Assembly: GCF_013155365.1 (NCBI RefSeq)
Contig: NZ_JABJRA010000003.1
Coordinates: forward strand, 340,844-404,843
Length of the DNA stretch: 64,000 nt
DNA from: Nocardioides sp. zg-DK7169
GTDB taxonomy: Bacteria > Actinomycetota > Actinomycetes > Propionibacteriales > Nocardioidaceae
Direction: 5' to 3'
The notes beneath the pieces are model-generated. The model saw nothing but the letters and a program-made list of their open reading frames with translations, did no database searches and was not told where the DNA came from. Positions 32,738-44,368 of the stretch are shown here, one piece after another; the stretch's first letter is position 1, and each line of letters starts with the position of its first letter. The translations under genes and the position numbers were made by a program.

Positions 32738-33795
32738 CCACCTCCGGCACGAGCACGACCCCGGCCCCCGCGCCGGCACCCGCCTCGGGCGTCGTACGAC
32801 GTCCGAGGCGGGTGCGCGCCGCCTGGCTGGCCGCCGGCGTGGTGCTCCTGGTGCTGCTCGCGGCCTGCTCGGTCGCGGTCGGCTCGCGCGAGGTCAGCCT
32901 GGCCGAGATCCTCGGCGCCCTGGGCGGCTCGACGGACACGATGGGCGAGGCGGCGGTCTCCAAGCGGGTGCCGCGCACGCTGCTCGCCGTGCTCGTCGGC
33001 GCCGCCCTCGCGGTCGCTGGCGCCGTGATGCAGGGCGTCACCCGCAACCCGCTCGCCGATCCCGGCATCCTCGGGGTGAACATGGGCGCCTCGCTCGCCG
33101 TGATCACCGGCATCGCCTGGTTCGGCCTCACCGCCGCGTCGAGCTACATCTGGGTCGGGATCGTCGGCGCGGGCGTCTCCGCGGTGTTCGTCTACGTCAT
33201 CGGCTCGCTGGGCCGCGGCGGCGCGACGCCGCTCAAGCTGGCCCTCGCCGGCACCGCCACCTCCGCGGCGTTCGCCTCGGTGATCACCGCGGTGGTGCTC
33301 CCCCGCAACGACATCGCCGGCGGCGTGCGCTCCTGGCAGATCGGCGGCGTCGGCGGGGCGTCGTTCGACACGATCGGGCTGGTCACGCCGTTCCTGGTCG
33401 TCGGCCTGGTGGTCTGCGTGGCCACCTCCCGCGGCCTCAACTCCCTGGCCCTCGGCGACGACGTCGCCGCCGGGCTGGGCGAGCGGGTCGCCCTCACCCG
33501 CGGCGCCGCCGCGCTGGGCGCGGTGCTGCTGTGCGGTGCCGCGACCGCCGTCGCCGGGCCGATCGGGTTCGTCGGGCTGGTCGTGCCGCACCTGTGCCGG
33601 CTGCTCGTCGGCGTCGACCACCGCTGGCTGCTGCCGTTCTCCGCCGTTGTCGGCGCGGCGCTGCTGACCGCCGCCGACGTGGTCGGCCGGATCGTCGCGC
33701 GCCCCAGCGAGATCGACGTCGGCATCATCACCGCCCTGGTGGGCGCCCCCGTCTTCATCCACGTCGTACGCCGCCAGAAGGTGCGTGCCCTGTGA
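32734..33795 (+). CDS. FecCD-family ABC permease (siderophore importer, subunit 1)
   Basis: A 353-residue BtuC/FecCD-type permease with about nine or ten spans. Family motifs are GAVMQGVTRNPLADPGILGV, the LALGDDVAAGLG segment and GPIGFVGLVVPHLCRLLVG (coupling region). The GTG start overlaps the binding-protein stop. It pairs with the permease at 33792 as a heterodimeric channel, the normal arrangement for ferric-siderophore importers. Confidence 0.95.
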   Translation: MTTSGTSTTPAPAPAPASGVVRRPRRVRAAWLAAGVVLLVLLAACSVAVGSREVSLAEILGALGGSTDTMGEAAVSKRVPRTLLAVLVGAALAVAGAVMQGVTRNPLADPGILGVNMGASLAVITGIAWFGLTAASSYIWVGIVGAGVSAVFVYVIGSLGRGGATPLKLALAGTATSAAFASVITAVVLPRNDIAGGVRSWQIGGVGGASFDTIGLVTPFLVVGLVVCVATSRGLNSLALGDDVAAGLGERVALTRGAAALGAVLLCGAATAVAGPIGFVGLVVPHLCRLLVGVDHRWLLPFSAVVGAALLTAADVVGRIVARPSEIDVGIITALVGAPVFIHVVRRQKVRAL

Positions 33796-34850
33796 ACACC
33801 CTCCTCAGCGGGGCCGCGCGCCCCTCCACCGTCGACCGGGTCACCCGCACCCGGCGCCAGCGCACCGCGCGGCGCCGCGTCGTGGTCGTCGTGCTGGCCG
33901 TGCTGGTGCTCGCGATGGTCGCGCTCAGCCTGATGGTCGGGCGCACCTTCTACGGTCCCGGCGACGTGCTGGGCGTCATCGCCGGGCAGGACGTCCCCGG
34001 CGCGTCCTTCACCGTCGGCCGGCTCCGGCTGCCGCGCACCGTGCTCGCACTGCTGACCGGCCTCTGCTTCGGCCTGGCCGGCGTGGCCTTCCAGACCATG
34101 CTGCGCAACCCGCTGGCCAGCCCCGACATCATCGGCATCAGCGCGGGCGCGAGCGCCGCCGCCGCCTTCGCGATCGTCATGCTCTCGCTGAGCGGCGCCG
34201 CGGTCTCGGTGTTCGCGATCGTCGTCGGCCTCGGGGTTGCGCTGCTGATCTACCTGCTCTCCTTCCGCGACGGCGTCGCCGGCACCCGGCTGATCCTGAT
34301 CGGCATCGGCATCGCCGCGATGCTGGAGAGCGTCACCGCCTACGTGCTCAGCCAGGCGCCCGAGTGGGACCTCCAGGAGGCCACCCGCTGGCTGACCGGA
34401 AGCCTCAACGGCGCGGCCTGGGGCGACGTCGTGCCCACGCTGGTCGCGCTCGCGGTGCTCGGCCCGGTGCTGCTGAGCCGGGCCGGCGACCTGGACATGC
34501 TCCAGCTCGGCGACGACGCCGCCTCCGCCCTCGGCGTCCGTGTGGAGACCACCCGCATCGTGGTGATCCTCGCGGCCGTCGGCCTGGTCGCCTTCGCGAC
34601 CGCCGCCACCGGGCCGATCGCGTTCGTGGCCTTCCTGGCCGGCCCGATCGCGGCCCGCCTGGTCGGCCCCGGCGCCTCGCTGCTGGTCCCCTCCGCGCTG
34701 GTGGGCGCGCTGCTGGTGCTGCTCGCCGACTTCTGCGGGCAGTTCGCCTTCGACCACCGCTACCCGGTGGGCGTGGTGACCGGCGTGCTCGGCGCGCCGT
34801 ACCTCGTCTACCTCATCGTCCGCACCCACCGCGTCGGAGGCTCCCTGTGA
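33792..34850 (+). CDS. FecCD-family ABC permease (siderophore importer, subunit 2)
   Basis: A 352-residue FecCD permease. It has a basic N-terminal tail (TRTRRQRTARRR), then hydrophobic spans, the family motif GVAFQTMLRNPLASPDIIGI, the LQLGDDAASALGVR segment and TGPIAFVAFLAGPIAARLVG. A GTG start overlaps the previous stop, and its TGA overlaps the GTG of the ATPase gene. Second half of the importer channel. Confidence 0.95.
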   Translation: MNTLLSGAARPSTVDRVTRTRRQRTARRRVVVVVLAVLVLAMVALSLMVGRTFYGPGDVLGVIAGQDVPGASFTVGRLRLPRTVLALLTGLCFGLAGVAFQTMLRNPLASPDIIGISAGASAAAAFAIVMLSLSGAAVSVFAIVVGLGVALLIYLLSFRDGVAGTRLILIGIGIAAMLESVTAYVLSQAPEWDLQEATRWLTGSLNGAAWGDVVPTLVALAVLGPVLLSRAGDLDMLQLGDDAASALGVRVETTRIVVILAAVGLVAFATAATGPIAFVAFLAGPIAARLVGPGASLLVPSALVGALLVLLADFCGQFAFDHRYPVGVVTGVLGAPYLVYLIVRTHRVGGSL

Positions 34851-35665
34851 CCGCACGCCACACCCTCACCGTCGAAGAGCTGGCCCTCGGCTACCGCGAG
34901 CGGACCGTCATCGAGTCCTTGGACCTGGTCGTGGAGACCGGGCGGGTGAGCGCCATCGTCGGCGCCAACGCCTGCGGCAAGTCCACGCTGCTGCGCTCGA
35001 TGTCGCGGCTGCTGGCCCCGCGGGCGGGCCGGGTGCTGCTGGACGGCAAGCAGGTGCACCGGATGCCCGCCAAGGAGCTGGCCCGCACCCTCGGTCTGCT
35101 CCCCCAGGCCCCGACCGCACCCGAGGGGATCACCGTCAGCGACCTGGTCGGTCGCGGCCGCAACCCGCACCACGGGTTCCTGCCCCGGTGGACCCACGCC
35201 GACGACGCCGCCGTGGCCGCAGCGCTCGAGGCCACCCAGACCGTCGAGCTGGCCGAACGGCCCGTCGACGAGCTCTCCGGCGGGCAGCGCCAGCGGGTCT
35301 GGATCGCGATGGCGCTGGCCCAGGAGACCGACGTGCTGCTGCTCGACGAGCCCACGACGTACCTCGACGTCAGCCACCAGATCGAGGTCCTGGACCTGCT
35401 CACCGACCTCAACCGCGAGCGCGGCACCACGATCGTGATGGTGCTGCACGACCTCAACCTCGCCGCCCGGTACGCCGACCAGCTCATCGCCCTCGCCGGC
35501 GGCCGGCTGCACGCGGCCGGGACGCCGCAGGAGGTGCTGACCGAGGACACCGTGCGGGCGGTGTTCGGGCTGGACAGCACCGTGGTCACCGACCCGGTCT
35601 CCGGGCGGCCGCTGATGCTGCCGATCGGGCGCCACCACGTGCTCGCCGACGCCGAGCGCCGATGA
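34847..35665 (+). CDS. ABC ATPase of siderophore importer
   Basis: A 272-residue FepC/FhuC-type ATPase with intact motifs: Walker A VGANACGKSTLL (the family's GANxxGKST form), signature ELSGGQRQRVWIAMAL, Walker B VLLLDEPTTYLD and H-loop VMVLHDLNLAAR. It is the last gene of the binding protein-permease-permease-ATPase operon. All subunits of a complete importer are therefore present here, independent of the IrtAB-like pair on the other strand. Confidence 0.95.
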   Translation: MTARHTLTVEELALGYRERTVIESLDLVVETGRVSAIVGANACGKSTLLRSMSRLLAPRAGRVLLDGKQVHRMPAKELARTLGLLPQAPTAPEGITVSDLVGRGRNPHHGFLPRWTHADDAAVAAALEATQTVELAERPVDELSGGQRQRVWIAMALAQETDVLLLDEPTTYLDVSHQIEVLDLLTDLNRERGTTIVMVLHDLNLAARYADQLIALAGGRLHAAGTPQEVLTEDTVRAVFGLDSTVVTDPVSGRPLMLPIGRHHVLADAERR

Positions 35666-35712
35666 CTGGTTGAATCGGGCACCACGCCGGCCCCCCGGAC
35701 CCGAGGAGACCC

Positions 35713-38068
<2,356 letters not shown>

Positions 38069-38073
<5 letters not shown>

Positions 38074-38155
38074 GTCGAGCCCTCCGACGGTTGAGTCGAG
38101 ACCTCTGACCGTCGAGTCGAGACCTCTGGCGCGTCGAGTCGAGGCCTCAGGCCGG
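38069..38155. repeat. Four imperfect tandem repeats of about 22 bp
   Basis: Units begin GGTTGAGTCGAG or GTCGAGTCGAG and continue CCTC or ACCTCTG. The copies start near 38069, 38089, 38111 and 38132. The first overlaps the stop codon of the UvrA-like gene. From 38156 to the operator at 38372 no gene is supported; a 93-residue minus-strand open frame there is mostly a translation of these repeats. Confidence 0.65.
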
Positions 38156-38371
38156 CCGGGGCCGGGCGTGTCCGCACGACCGCGCCGAGGAGGACGGCCG
38201 CTCCGAGCCCCAGGAGCCCGGCGTCGAGCGCGGTGAACCGGCCGTCCGCACCCACGTCGGCGGCCGCCGAGGCGGGGAGCACCCGCCCCTGTGGCGTGCC
38301 GATCGCACCCAGCTCGCGTCCCACAGGCGGACCGCGCACCCCCTGGCGGCTGTGAAGCCCTATGGTTGCTC

Positions 38372-38388
38372 TTGCAACGGATTCGCAA
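38372..38388. promoter_or_regulatory. Inverted repeat before the second FecCD operon
   Basis: TTGCAA-CGGAT-TCGCAA has six-base arms with one mismatch and ends 13 bp before the GTG at 38402, next to the ribosome site AGGGGGG (38391-38397). It differs from the iron box at 31554, so this operon may answer to another signal. The regulator is unknown. Confidence 0.4.
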
Positions 38389-38401
38389 TAAGGGGGGCAA
38401 T

Positions 38402-39484
38402 GTGGCGGTCACACTCGACGACGTGACCCTCGCCGACCCGCTCGGCCGGGCGCGACGCCGTCGCCGCAACACCCTCGCCGTCGTCGCGCTGTCCCTCGTG
38501 CTCCTGCTCAGCGCCGTGCTCGGCGTTGCCGTCGGGCCGGTGTGGATCCACCCCGTCGACGTCCTGCGCATCGTCGCCGCCCACCTCGGCGCCGGCGACG
38601 TGACCGCCCTGGACCCGGTCTCCGACGCGATCGTGTGGGACGTACGCCTGCCGCGGGTGCTGCTCGGTCTCGCGGTCGGCGCCGGTCTCGCGGTCTGCGG
38701 CGTCGCCCTCCAGGCGATGGTCCGCAACATGCTGGCCGATCCCTACCTGCTGGGCATCAACTCCGGCGCCTCCAGCGGCGCGGCCGCGACGATCCTCTTC
38801 GGCGTCGGTCTCGGCATCGGCGAGCACGCCCTCGCCGCGAGCGCCTTCCTCGGCGCGCTCGGCGCCTCGCTGCTCGTCTTCGTGGTCGCACGAGCCGCCG
38901 GCCGGGTCACCTCCGTACGCCTGCTGCTCGCGGGCGTCGCCGTGGGCTACGCGCTCTCCGCGGTCACCAGCTTCCTGATCTTCGCCTCCGGCTCGGCCGA
39001 GGGCGCCCGCTCGGTGATGTTCTGGCTGCTGGGCTCCCTCGCCCTCGCCCAGTGGGGCGGCCCGCTCGCGGTGCTGCTCGTGGTCGTCGTGCTCACCTGC
39101 CTGGTGCTCGGCGCCTGGGCGCGGCGCCTGGACGCCCTGGCGATCGGTGACGAGACCGCCCACGTCCTGGGCATCTCCCCCACCCGCTTCCGCACCCAGC
39201 TGCTGGTGCTCGTCTCGCTGTGCATCGGCGCCGTGGTCGCCGCCGCCGGCAGCGTCGGGTTCGTCGGCCTCGTCGTACCCCACCTCGCCCGGCGCCTGGT
39301 CGGGTCCGCGCACGCGTGGGCCGTCCCGGCCGCCGCCCTGCTCGGCGCGACCTTCCTGCTCTGGGCCGACCTGCTGTGCCGGATGCTCCTGCAGCCCCGC
39401 GAGCTCCCGGTCGGCATCGTCACCGCCCTGGTGGGCGCGCCGTTCCTGCTCTACCTGATCCGCCGCCTGCGCCCCGCCGGCTGA
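38402..39484 (+). CDS. FecCD-family ABC permease of second importer
   Basis: A 360-residue BtuC/FecCD permease with a basic cytoplasmic start (GRARRRRRNTLAVVALS). Family motifs are GVALQAMVRNMLADPYLLGI, LAIGDETAHVLGISP and GSVGFVGLVVPHLARRLVG. The GTG at 38402 has AGGGGGG upstream. It is the only permease in this operon, so the channel is probably a homodimer, as in BtuC. The following genes are a binding protein, an ATPase and a methyltransferase. Substrate unknown: siderophore, corrinoid or another chelate. Confidence 0.93.
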   Translation: MAVTLDDVTLADPLGRARRRRRNTLAVVALSLVLLLSAVLGVAVGPVWIHPVDVLRIVAAHLGAGDVTALDPVSDAIVWDVRLPRVLLGLAVGAGLAVCGVALQAMVRNMLADPYLLGINSGASSGAAATILFGVGLGIGEHALAASAFLGALGASLLVFVVARAAGRVTSVRLLLAGVAVGYALSAVTSFLIFASGSAEGARSVMFWLLGSLALAQWGGPLAVLLVVVVLTCLVLGAWARRLDALAIGDETAHVLGISPTRFRTQLLVLVSLCIGAVVAAAGSVGFVGLVVPHLARRLVGSAHAWAVPAAALLGATFLLWADLLCRMLLQPRELPVGIVTALVGAPFLLYLIRRLRPAG

Positions 39485-39534
39485 CACCCCGCACCGCCGC
39501 CGCACGAACCGACCCCCGAGCCCGAGGAGCCCCC

Positions 39535-40535
39535 ATGGACATCCGTACGACGCGCCGCCGCGGCGCCGTGGCCGCGGCCTCTGCCGGCCTGCTGGCGCTC
39601 ACCCTGACCGCGTGCGGCGCCGACACCGAGGGCTCCGCGTCCGGGGCGAGCGCCGAGGTGGACGGCTTCCCGCTGACCATCACCAACTGCGGCGAGGAGG
39701 TCACCTTCGACGCCCCTCCGCAGCGGGTGGTGATGCTCAAGAGCGGGGCCGCGACCTACCTGCACGAGCTGGACGTGCTCGACCGGGTCGTGGCACGCGC
39801 GGGCACCTACCCCCGCGACTACTACGACGCCGAGACCTGGGAGGCGATCGAGGCGGTGCCGGTGCTGACCGACGAGGTCGACTCCGCGGGCCACCTGCAG
39901 ATCTCCCAGGAGGTCGTGCTGTCCCAGCGGCCCGACCTGGTCCTCGGCGCCTCCGACAACCTCACCCGCGAGACCCTCGCGGCCTCGGGCATCCCGCTGC
40001 TCGAGGAGCCCGCCCTGTGCCCGGAGCCCGCGGCGGACCCGAGCCTGGACGACATCGCCGAGCAGCTGCGGACCTACGGGCGCGTCTTCGGCGTCCCCGA
40101 GCGCGGCGAGGCCGCCGCGGCGGACGCCACCGCACGGGTCGAGGCCGCGACCGGCACCGGCACCGGGCAGCCGCGTACCGCCGCCGTCCTCTACCCGACC
40201 GTCGGCGGCGGCACCACCTACGCCTACGGCACCCGCTCCATGGCGCATCCCCAGCTCGAGGCGGCGGGGCTGCGCAACGTCTTCGCCGACGTGGACGAGC
40301 GGGTCTTCGAGATCAGCCGCGAGGAGCTGCTCGGGCGCGACCCCGACGTCCTGGTGCTGCTGCACTCCGACGGCGACCCGGCGGCGGTCGAGGAGGTCAT
40401 CACCTCGATGCGCGGCGCCGAGGCGCTGACCGCGGTGCGCAACGGCGACATCGTCGTGCAGCTGCTCAACTTCAGCGAGCCTGCCTCCCCGCTCGTGATC
40501 GACGGGCTGGACCGGATCTCCGAGGCGTTCGCGCG

Positions 40536-40539
<4 letters not shown>
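39535..40539 (+). CDS. Substrate-binding lipoprotein of second importer
   Basis: A 334-residue periplasmic-binding-protein-class lipoprotein. It has a signal peptide with basic start (MDIRTTRRRGAVAAASAGLL) and a lipobox ending in Cys (LTLTAC), then FPLTITNCGEEVTFDAPPQR and a VVMLKSGAATYLHELDVLDR lobe. The NCG.EVTFD.PP.RVV pattern and the later Cys (EPALCPEP) recall binding proteins that automated annotation calls 'F420-0 ABC transporter', a label based on co-occurrence. The ATG at 39535 follows GAGGAG. Its stop overlaps the ATPase start (ATGA). Confidence 0.9.
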
Positions 40540-41344
<805 letters not shown>

Positions 41345-41348
<4 letters not shown>

Positions 41349-42049
41349 GCAACGTCCAGGCAGCCATGAACGAGTACTGGACCGGCCGGTCCGGGCCGTA
41401 CGACGACTACCAGGAGCGCCCCGACCGCCGCGACGCCGACCGTGCCGCCTGGCGCGAGGTGTGGACCGAGGCGCTCGGCACCGAGGCCCTGGACGTCCTC
41501 GACGTCGGCACCGGCAGCGGGTACGTCGCGCGGATCCTGGCCGACCTGGGCCACCGCGTCACCGGCATCGACCTGGCCACCGGCATGATCGAGCGGGCCC
41601 GCGAGCACGCCGCCAAGATGGACAACCCGCCGCGCTTCGAGCTCGGCGACGCCGTCGCCCCTGAGTACCCCGCCGCCAGCTTCGACGCCGTGGTCAACCG
41701 CTACGTGATGTGGACGCTGCGCGAGCCGCACGTGGCGCTGGCCAACTGGGCCGCGCTGCTGCGCCCCGGCGGCACCCTCGCGGTCGTCGACAGCACCTGG
41801 TTCGCCAAGGGGCTCTACGTCGACGCGAGCGAGCAGTTCCGCACGTCGTACGGCGACGAGGTCCGCGAGGCCCTCCCCCTCGCAGAGGCGACCAGCATCG
41901 AGGACACCCTCCGCGTGGTCGAGCAGGCCGGCTTCGTCGACGTGACCGCCACCCCGCTCACGAGCATCCTCGAGCTCGACCAGCGCTACGGCGTCGCGCC
42001 GAACCACGAGGTGCTCACCCAGTACCTCGTGCGCGGCACCCGCGCCTGA
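41345..42049 (+). CDS. Class I SAM-dependent methyltransferase in importer operon
   Basis: A 234-residue Rossmann-fold methyltransferase. Motif I is VLDVGTGSGYVARIL, followed by the acidic residue in VTGIDLATGMIERA and the post-I/IV region (FDAVVNRYVMWTLREP). It starts at an ATG overlapping the ATPase stop, so it is translated with the importer. Methyltransferases in such operons could modify the imported chelator or cofactor, but no substrate signature is visible. It is the most informative clue to the unusual nature of this uptake system. Confidence 0.88.
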
Positions 42050-42097
42050 GCCTGCTCCCGCGCTGATCCGGACGGCGCCGTGATCGGACGGCCGGGC

Positions 42098-42472
42098 TCA
42101 GCGGACCGCGAGGGCCGCGAGCTCGGTCGCCCCGACCAGGGCAGTCGCGATCGCGAGCGCCAGCGGCGCCCGGCCGCCGCGCGACCGGGGCCGCTGGCGG
42201 GTGCCGGCGTCGTGGGCGTAGCGCCCGCGGCTCTCCACGAACACCCAGGCGCTGAGCACCAGCGCCACCGACAGCACCACCAGGGCCGCCACCCCGAGGC
42301 TCGACCAGGTGAGCCGGGCGAGCAGCGCGGCGCCGGCGATCAGCGCGAGCGCCGAGCGCTGCCAGGCCAGCGCCGTGCGCTCGTTGGCGGCGCCGGGGTC
42401 GCCGTGCGCGGCGCCGGGGCCCCGGCCGTCCACGCCGTCGGTGCCCGCCGCCGGGCGATCCGCGTCGCTCAC
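42098..42472 (-). CDS. DUF202 membrane protein
   Basis: A 124-residue protein with the DUF202 N-terminal motif NERTALAWQRSALALIAGAA, three hydrophobic spans and a basic loop (RQRPRSRGGR). The GTG start overlaps the stop of the second DUF202 gene (GTGA). DUF202 proteins occur in such pairs; their role is unknown. Converges with the methyltransferase gene. Confidence 0.85.
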   Translation of the reverse strand: MSDADRPAAGTDGVDGRGPGAAHGDPGAANERTALAWQRSALALIAGAALLARLTWSSLGVAALVVLSVALVLSAWVFVESRGRYAHDAGTRQRPRSRGGRAPLALAIATALVGATELAALAVR

Positions 42473-42825
42473 AGCGCGAGGACGAGCACGGCGACGGCGA
42501 CCACCATCAGCACCGTGACCAGGATGCCGAGCCCGAAGGACGGCAGCGGCTCGCGGCGGCGCATCGCGCGCTCGGCGAGCGCCCAGCGCACCCAGGCCGC
42601 CACGGAGCAGACCAGCCCCAGCGCGACCAGCAGCACCGCGAGCGCGTGCTGGGCCGCGCCCGACATCGACAGGTCGACCACGTCGATCGCCACACCCGCC
42701 GCGAGCAGCGCCAGCGAGGTGCGGATCCACGCCAGGTAGGTGCGCTCGTTGGCGAAGCTGAAGCGGTAGTCGGGCTCCTCGCCCGCGCCGTACACGAACG
42801 ACGGCCAGCGGTGCTCACGCGCCAT
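42469..42825 (-). CDS. DUF202/YidH-type membrane protein
   Basis: A 118-residue protein with FSFANERTYLAWIRTSLALL near the N-terminus (the DUF202 signature), then two more spans and the family's RWALAERAMRRREPLP segment before the last helix. ATG 42825 is preceded by GGAGGG. First of a two-gene unit with 42098-42472. Function unknown. Confidence 0.88.
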   Translation of the reverse strand: MAREHRWPSFVYGAGEEPDYRFSFANERTYLAWIRTSLALLAAGVAIDVVDLSMSGAAQHALAVLLVALGLVCSVAAWVRWALAERAMRRREPLPSFGLGILVTVLMVVAVAVLVLAL

Positions 42826-42995
42826 CGGACCCTCCCTGACTGAGCTCTCGACCCCGTTCGGACCGGGTGTGGAGCGGCAACGGCTCCCGTCCGCGGGCGG
42901 GCACGCACCACGGACGAGGGCAACTGTAGGCCGCACCGGGGACCGGTCCCCGACCGCCTCGGCGGTACCCGACCGGGTACGACGAGGGTCGACGT

Positions 42996-43184
42996 TTGGT
43001 CCCCAACGACAACGATCCGGGGCAGTTCCGTGTCGTTCGTGACCAATCGTCGACCCGCCGGCCCAGCCGCGACGACATCCCCAGGGCGTCGCCCGCTGCT
43101 CGCGCTGCCACCCCACCGATTGGTCACGAACGACAGCGATCCGCCCGAAAACATTGTCGTCTGGTCCCCAACGGCAACGAGGCG
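42996..43184. repeat. Cluster of four copies of a 24-bp intergenic repeat
   Basis: Copies lie at 42996-43019, 43023-43046 (inverted), 43120-43143 and 43161-43184. Consensus start TTGGTCMCSAACGACA, then RCGATCCG in the best copies. Two copies form a perfect 19-bp inverted repeat (TGTCGTTCGTGACCAATCG at 43031-43049 and its complement at 43117-43135). The surrounding 42826-43370 region has no supported gene and lower GC than its neighbours. Confidence 0.8.
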
Positions 43185-43370
43185 TCCACTCAGCGACCAC
43201 CGTTGCGCGCCAGGAACTTGCCGAAACAACGCCCGCCCCAACTCCGCGACCCGCGATCCTGCACCCTGTCTGGTCCGACGAGCGCACGCCCTCCGCGGTC
43301 GTTCCGCCGGCTCCGGTCTCCACGACGCCAGGCCTCCTGGCGCCCACGACACCGCGAAAGGCACAGCGTC

Positions 43371-43673
43371 ATGACCTTCTCGGGATGGCTGCGACGTGCG
43401 GGTGAGCGCCCTGCCCACGAACCACCACCAGGACCTGCCCGGGTCCGCGCGAGCGCCGGGGCGGTGGGGCTGCTGACGGCGCTGTTGAGCTGCGGCACCT
43501 GCCACACCCCGGTGCGGGTCGACGCGGCGTCGAAGATCGTGCGCCACGGCCCGGACCGTACGACGCACCCGCTGCGGGTCGCCGAGGACACCCGCGCCTG
43601 GGTCCTGGAGTGGGACTGCCCCGGGTGCGACAGCCCGAGCACCTTCACGCTCCCGAAGGTCCTGCCCGGCTAG
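43371..43673 (+). CDS. Small Cys-rich hypothetical protein
   Basis: A 100-residue protein with two CxxC pairs (SCGTCHTP and DCPGCDSP) separated by about 45 residues, a possible zinc ribbon. The N-terminus is Pro/Arg-rich with a short hydrophobic stretch (AGAVGLLTALL). No family was recognised. The ATG at 43371 has only GAAAGG as a distant ribosome site. It lies beyond the repeat cluster and converges with kdpE. Confidence 0.55.
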   Translation: MTFSGWLRRAGERPAHEPPPGPARVRASAGAVGLLTALLSCGTCHTPVRVDAASKIVRHGPDRTTHPLRVAEDTRAWVLEWDCPGCDSPSTFTLPKVLPG

Positions 43674-43687
43674 CGTGCGGCCCCGTC

Positions 43688-44368
43688 TCACCCCTGCGGC
43701 GCGAAGCGGTAGCCCATCCCCGGCTCGGTGACGAACAGGACCGGGCGTGAGGGGTCGACCTCGACCTTGCGCCGGATGCTGGCCAGGTGGACGCGCAGGT
43801 AGTTGGTCTGGCGCTCATAGCTCGGCCCCCACACCGACTGCAGCAGCTCGGCGTGGCGCACCAGCCGGCCGCGCCGGCGCACCAGGTGCTCGACGATGCG
43901 CCACTCGATCGGGGTCAGGTGGATCTCGCACTCGCCGCGGCGCGCCCGGGAGTCGCCCAGGTCGAGCACCAGGTCGCCCACCCGCACGCAGGGCGCCGGC
44001 TCGACCGCCCCCGCCCGACGGGTCGCCGCACGCACCCGGGCGAGCAGCTCCTCGATCGAGAACGGCTTGGTGATGAAGTCGTCGGCGCCCAGGTCGAGCG
44101 CCTCCACCTTGTCGTCGGAGCCGGTCCGCGCCGACACCACGATCACCGGCACCTGGCTGAACCCGCGCAGCCGGGTCAGCACGGTGATCCCGTCCAGGTC
44201 GGGCAGCCCGAGGTCGAGCAGCACCACGTCGGGCATCCGCTCGTCGACGATCTGCAGCGCCGAGCGGCCGTCGCCGGCGGTCTCGACGTCGTAGTCGCGG
44301 GCGCGCAGGTTGATCGCGAGGGTGCGGCAGATGGCGGGGTCGTCGTCGACGACGAGGACGAAGGTCAT
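43688..44368 (-). CDS. kdpE: KdpE response regulator
   Basis: A 226-residue OmpR-family regulator: receiver with acidic pocket (VVDDDPAI), phosphoacceptor Asp near residue 52 (VVLLDLGLPDLDG) and Lys in FITKPFSIEELL; C-terminal winged helix (LTPIEWRIVEHLVRRRGRLV; NYLRVHLASIRRKVE). Its ATG overlaps the kdpD stop (ATGA). It activates kdpFABC under K+ limitation; candidate binding repeats lie upstream of kdpF at 51312-51354. Confidence 0.96.
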   Translation of the reverse strand: MTFVLVVDDDPAICRTLAINLRARDYDVETAGDGRSALQIVDERMPDVVLLDLGLPDLDGITVLTRLRGFSQVPVIVVSARTGSDDKVEALDLGADDFITKPFSIEELLARVRAATRRAGAVEPAPCVRVGDLVLDLGDSRARRGECEIHLTPIEWRIVEHLVRRRGRLVRHAELLQSVWGPSYERQTNYLRVHLASIRRKVEVDPSRPVLFVTEPGMGYRFAPQG

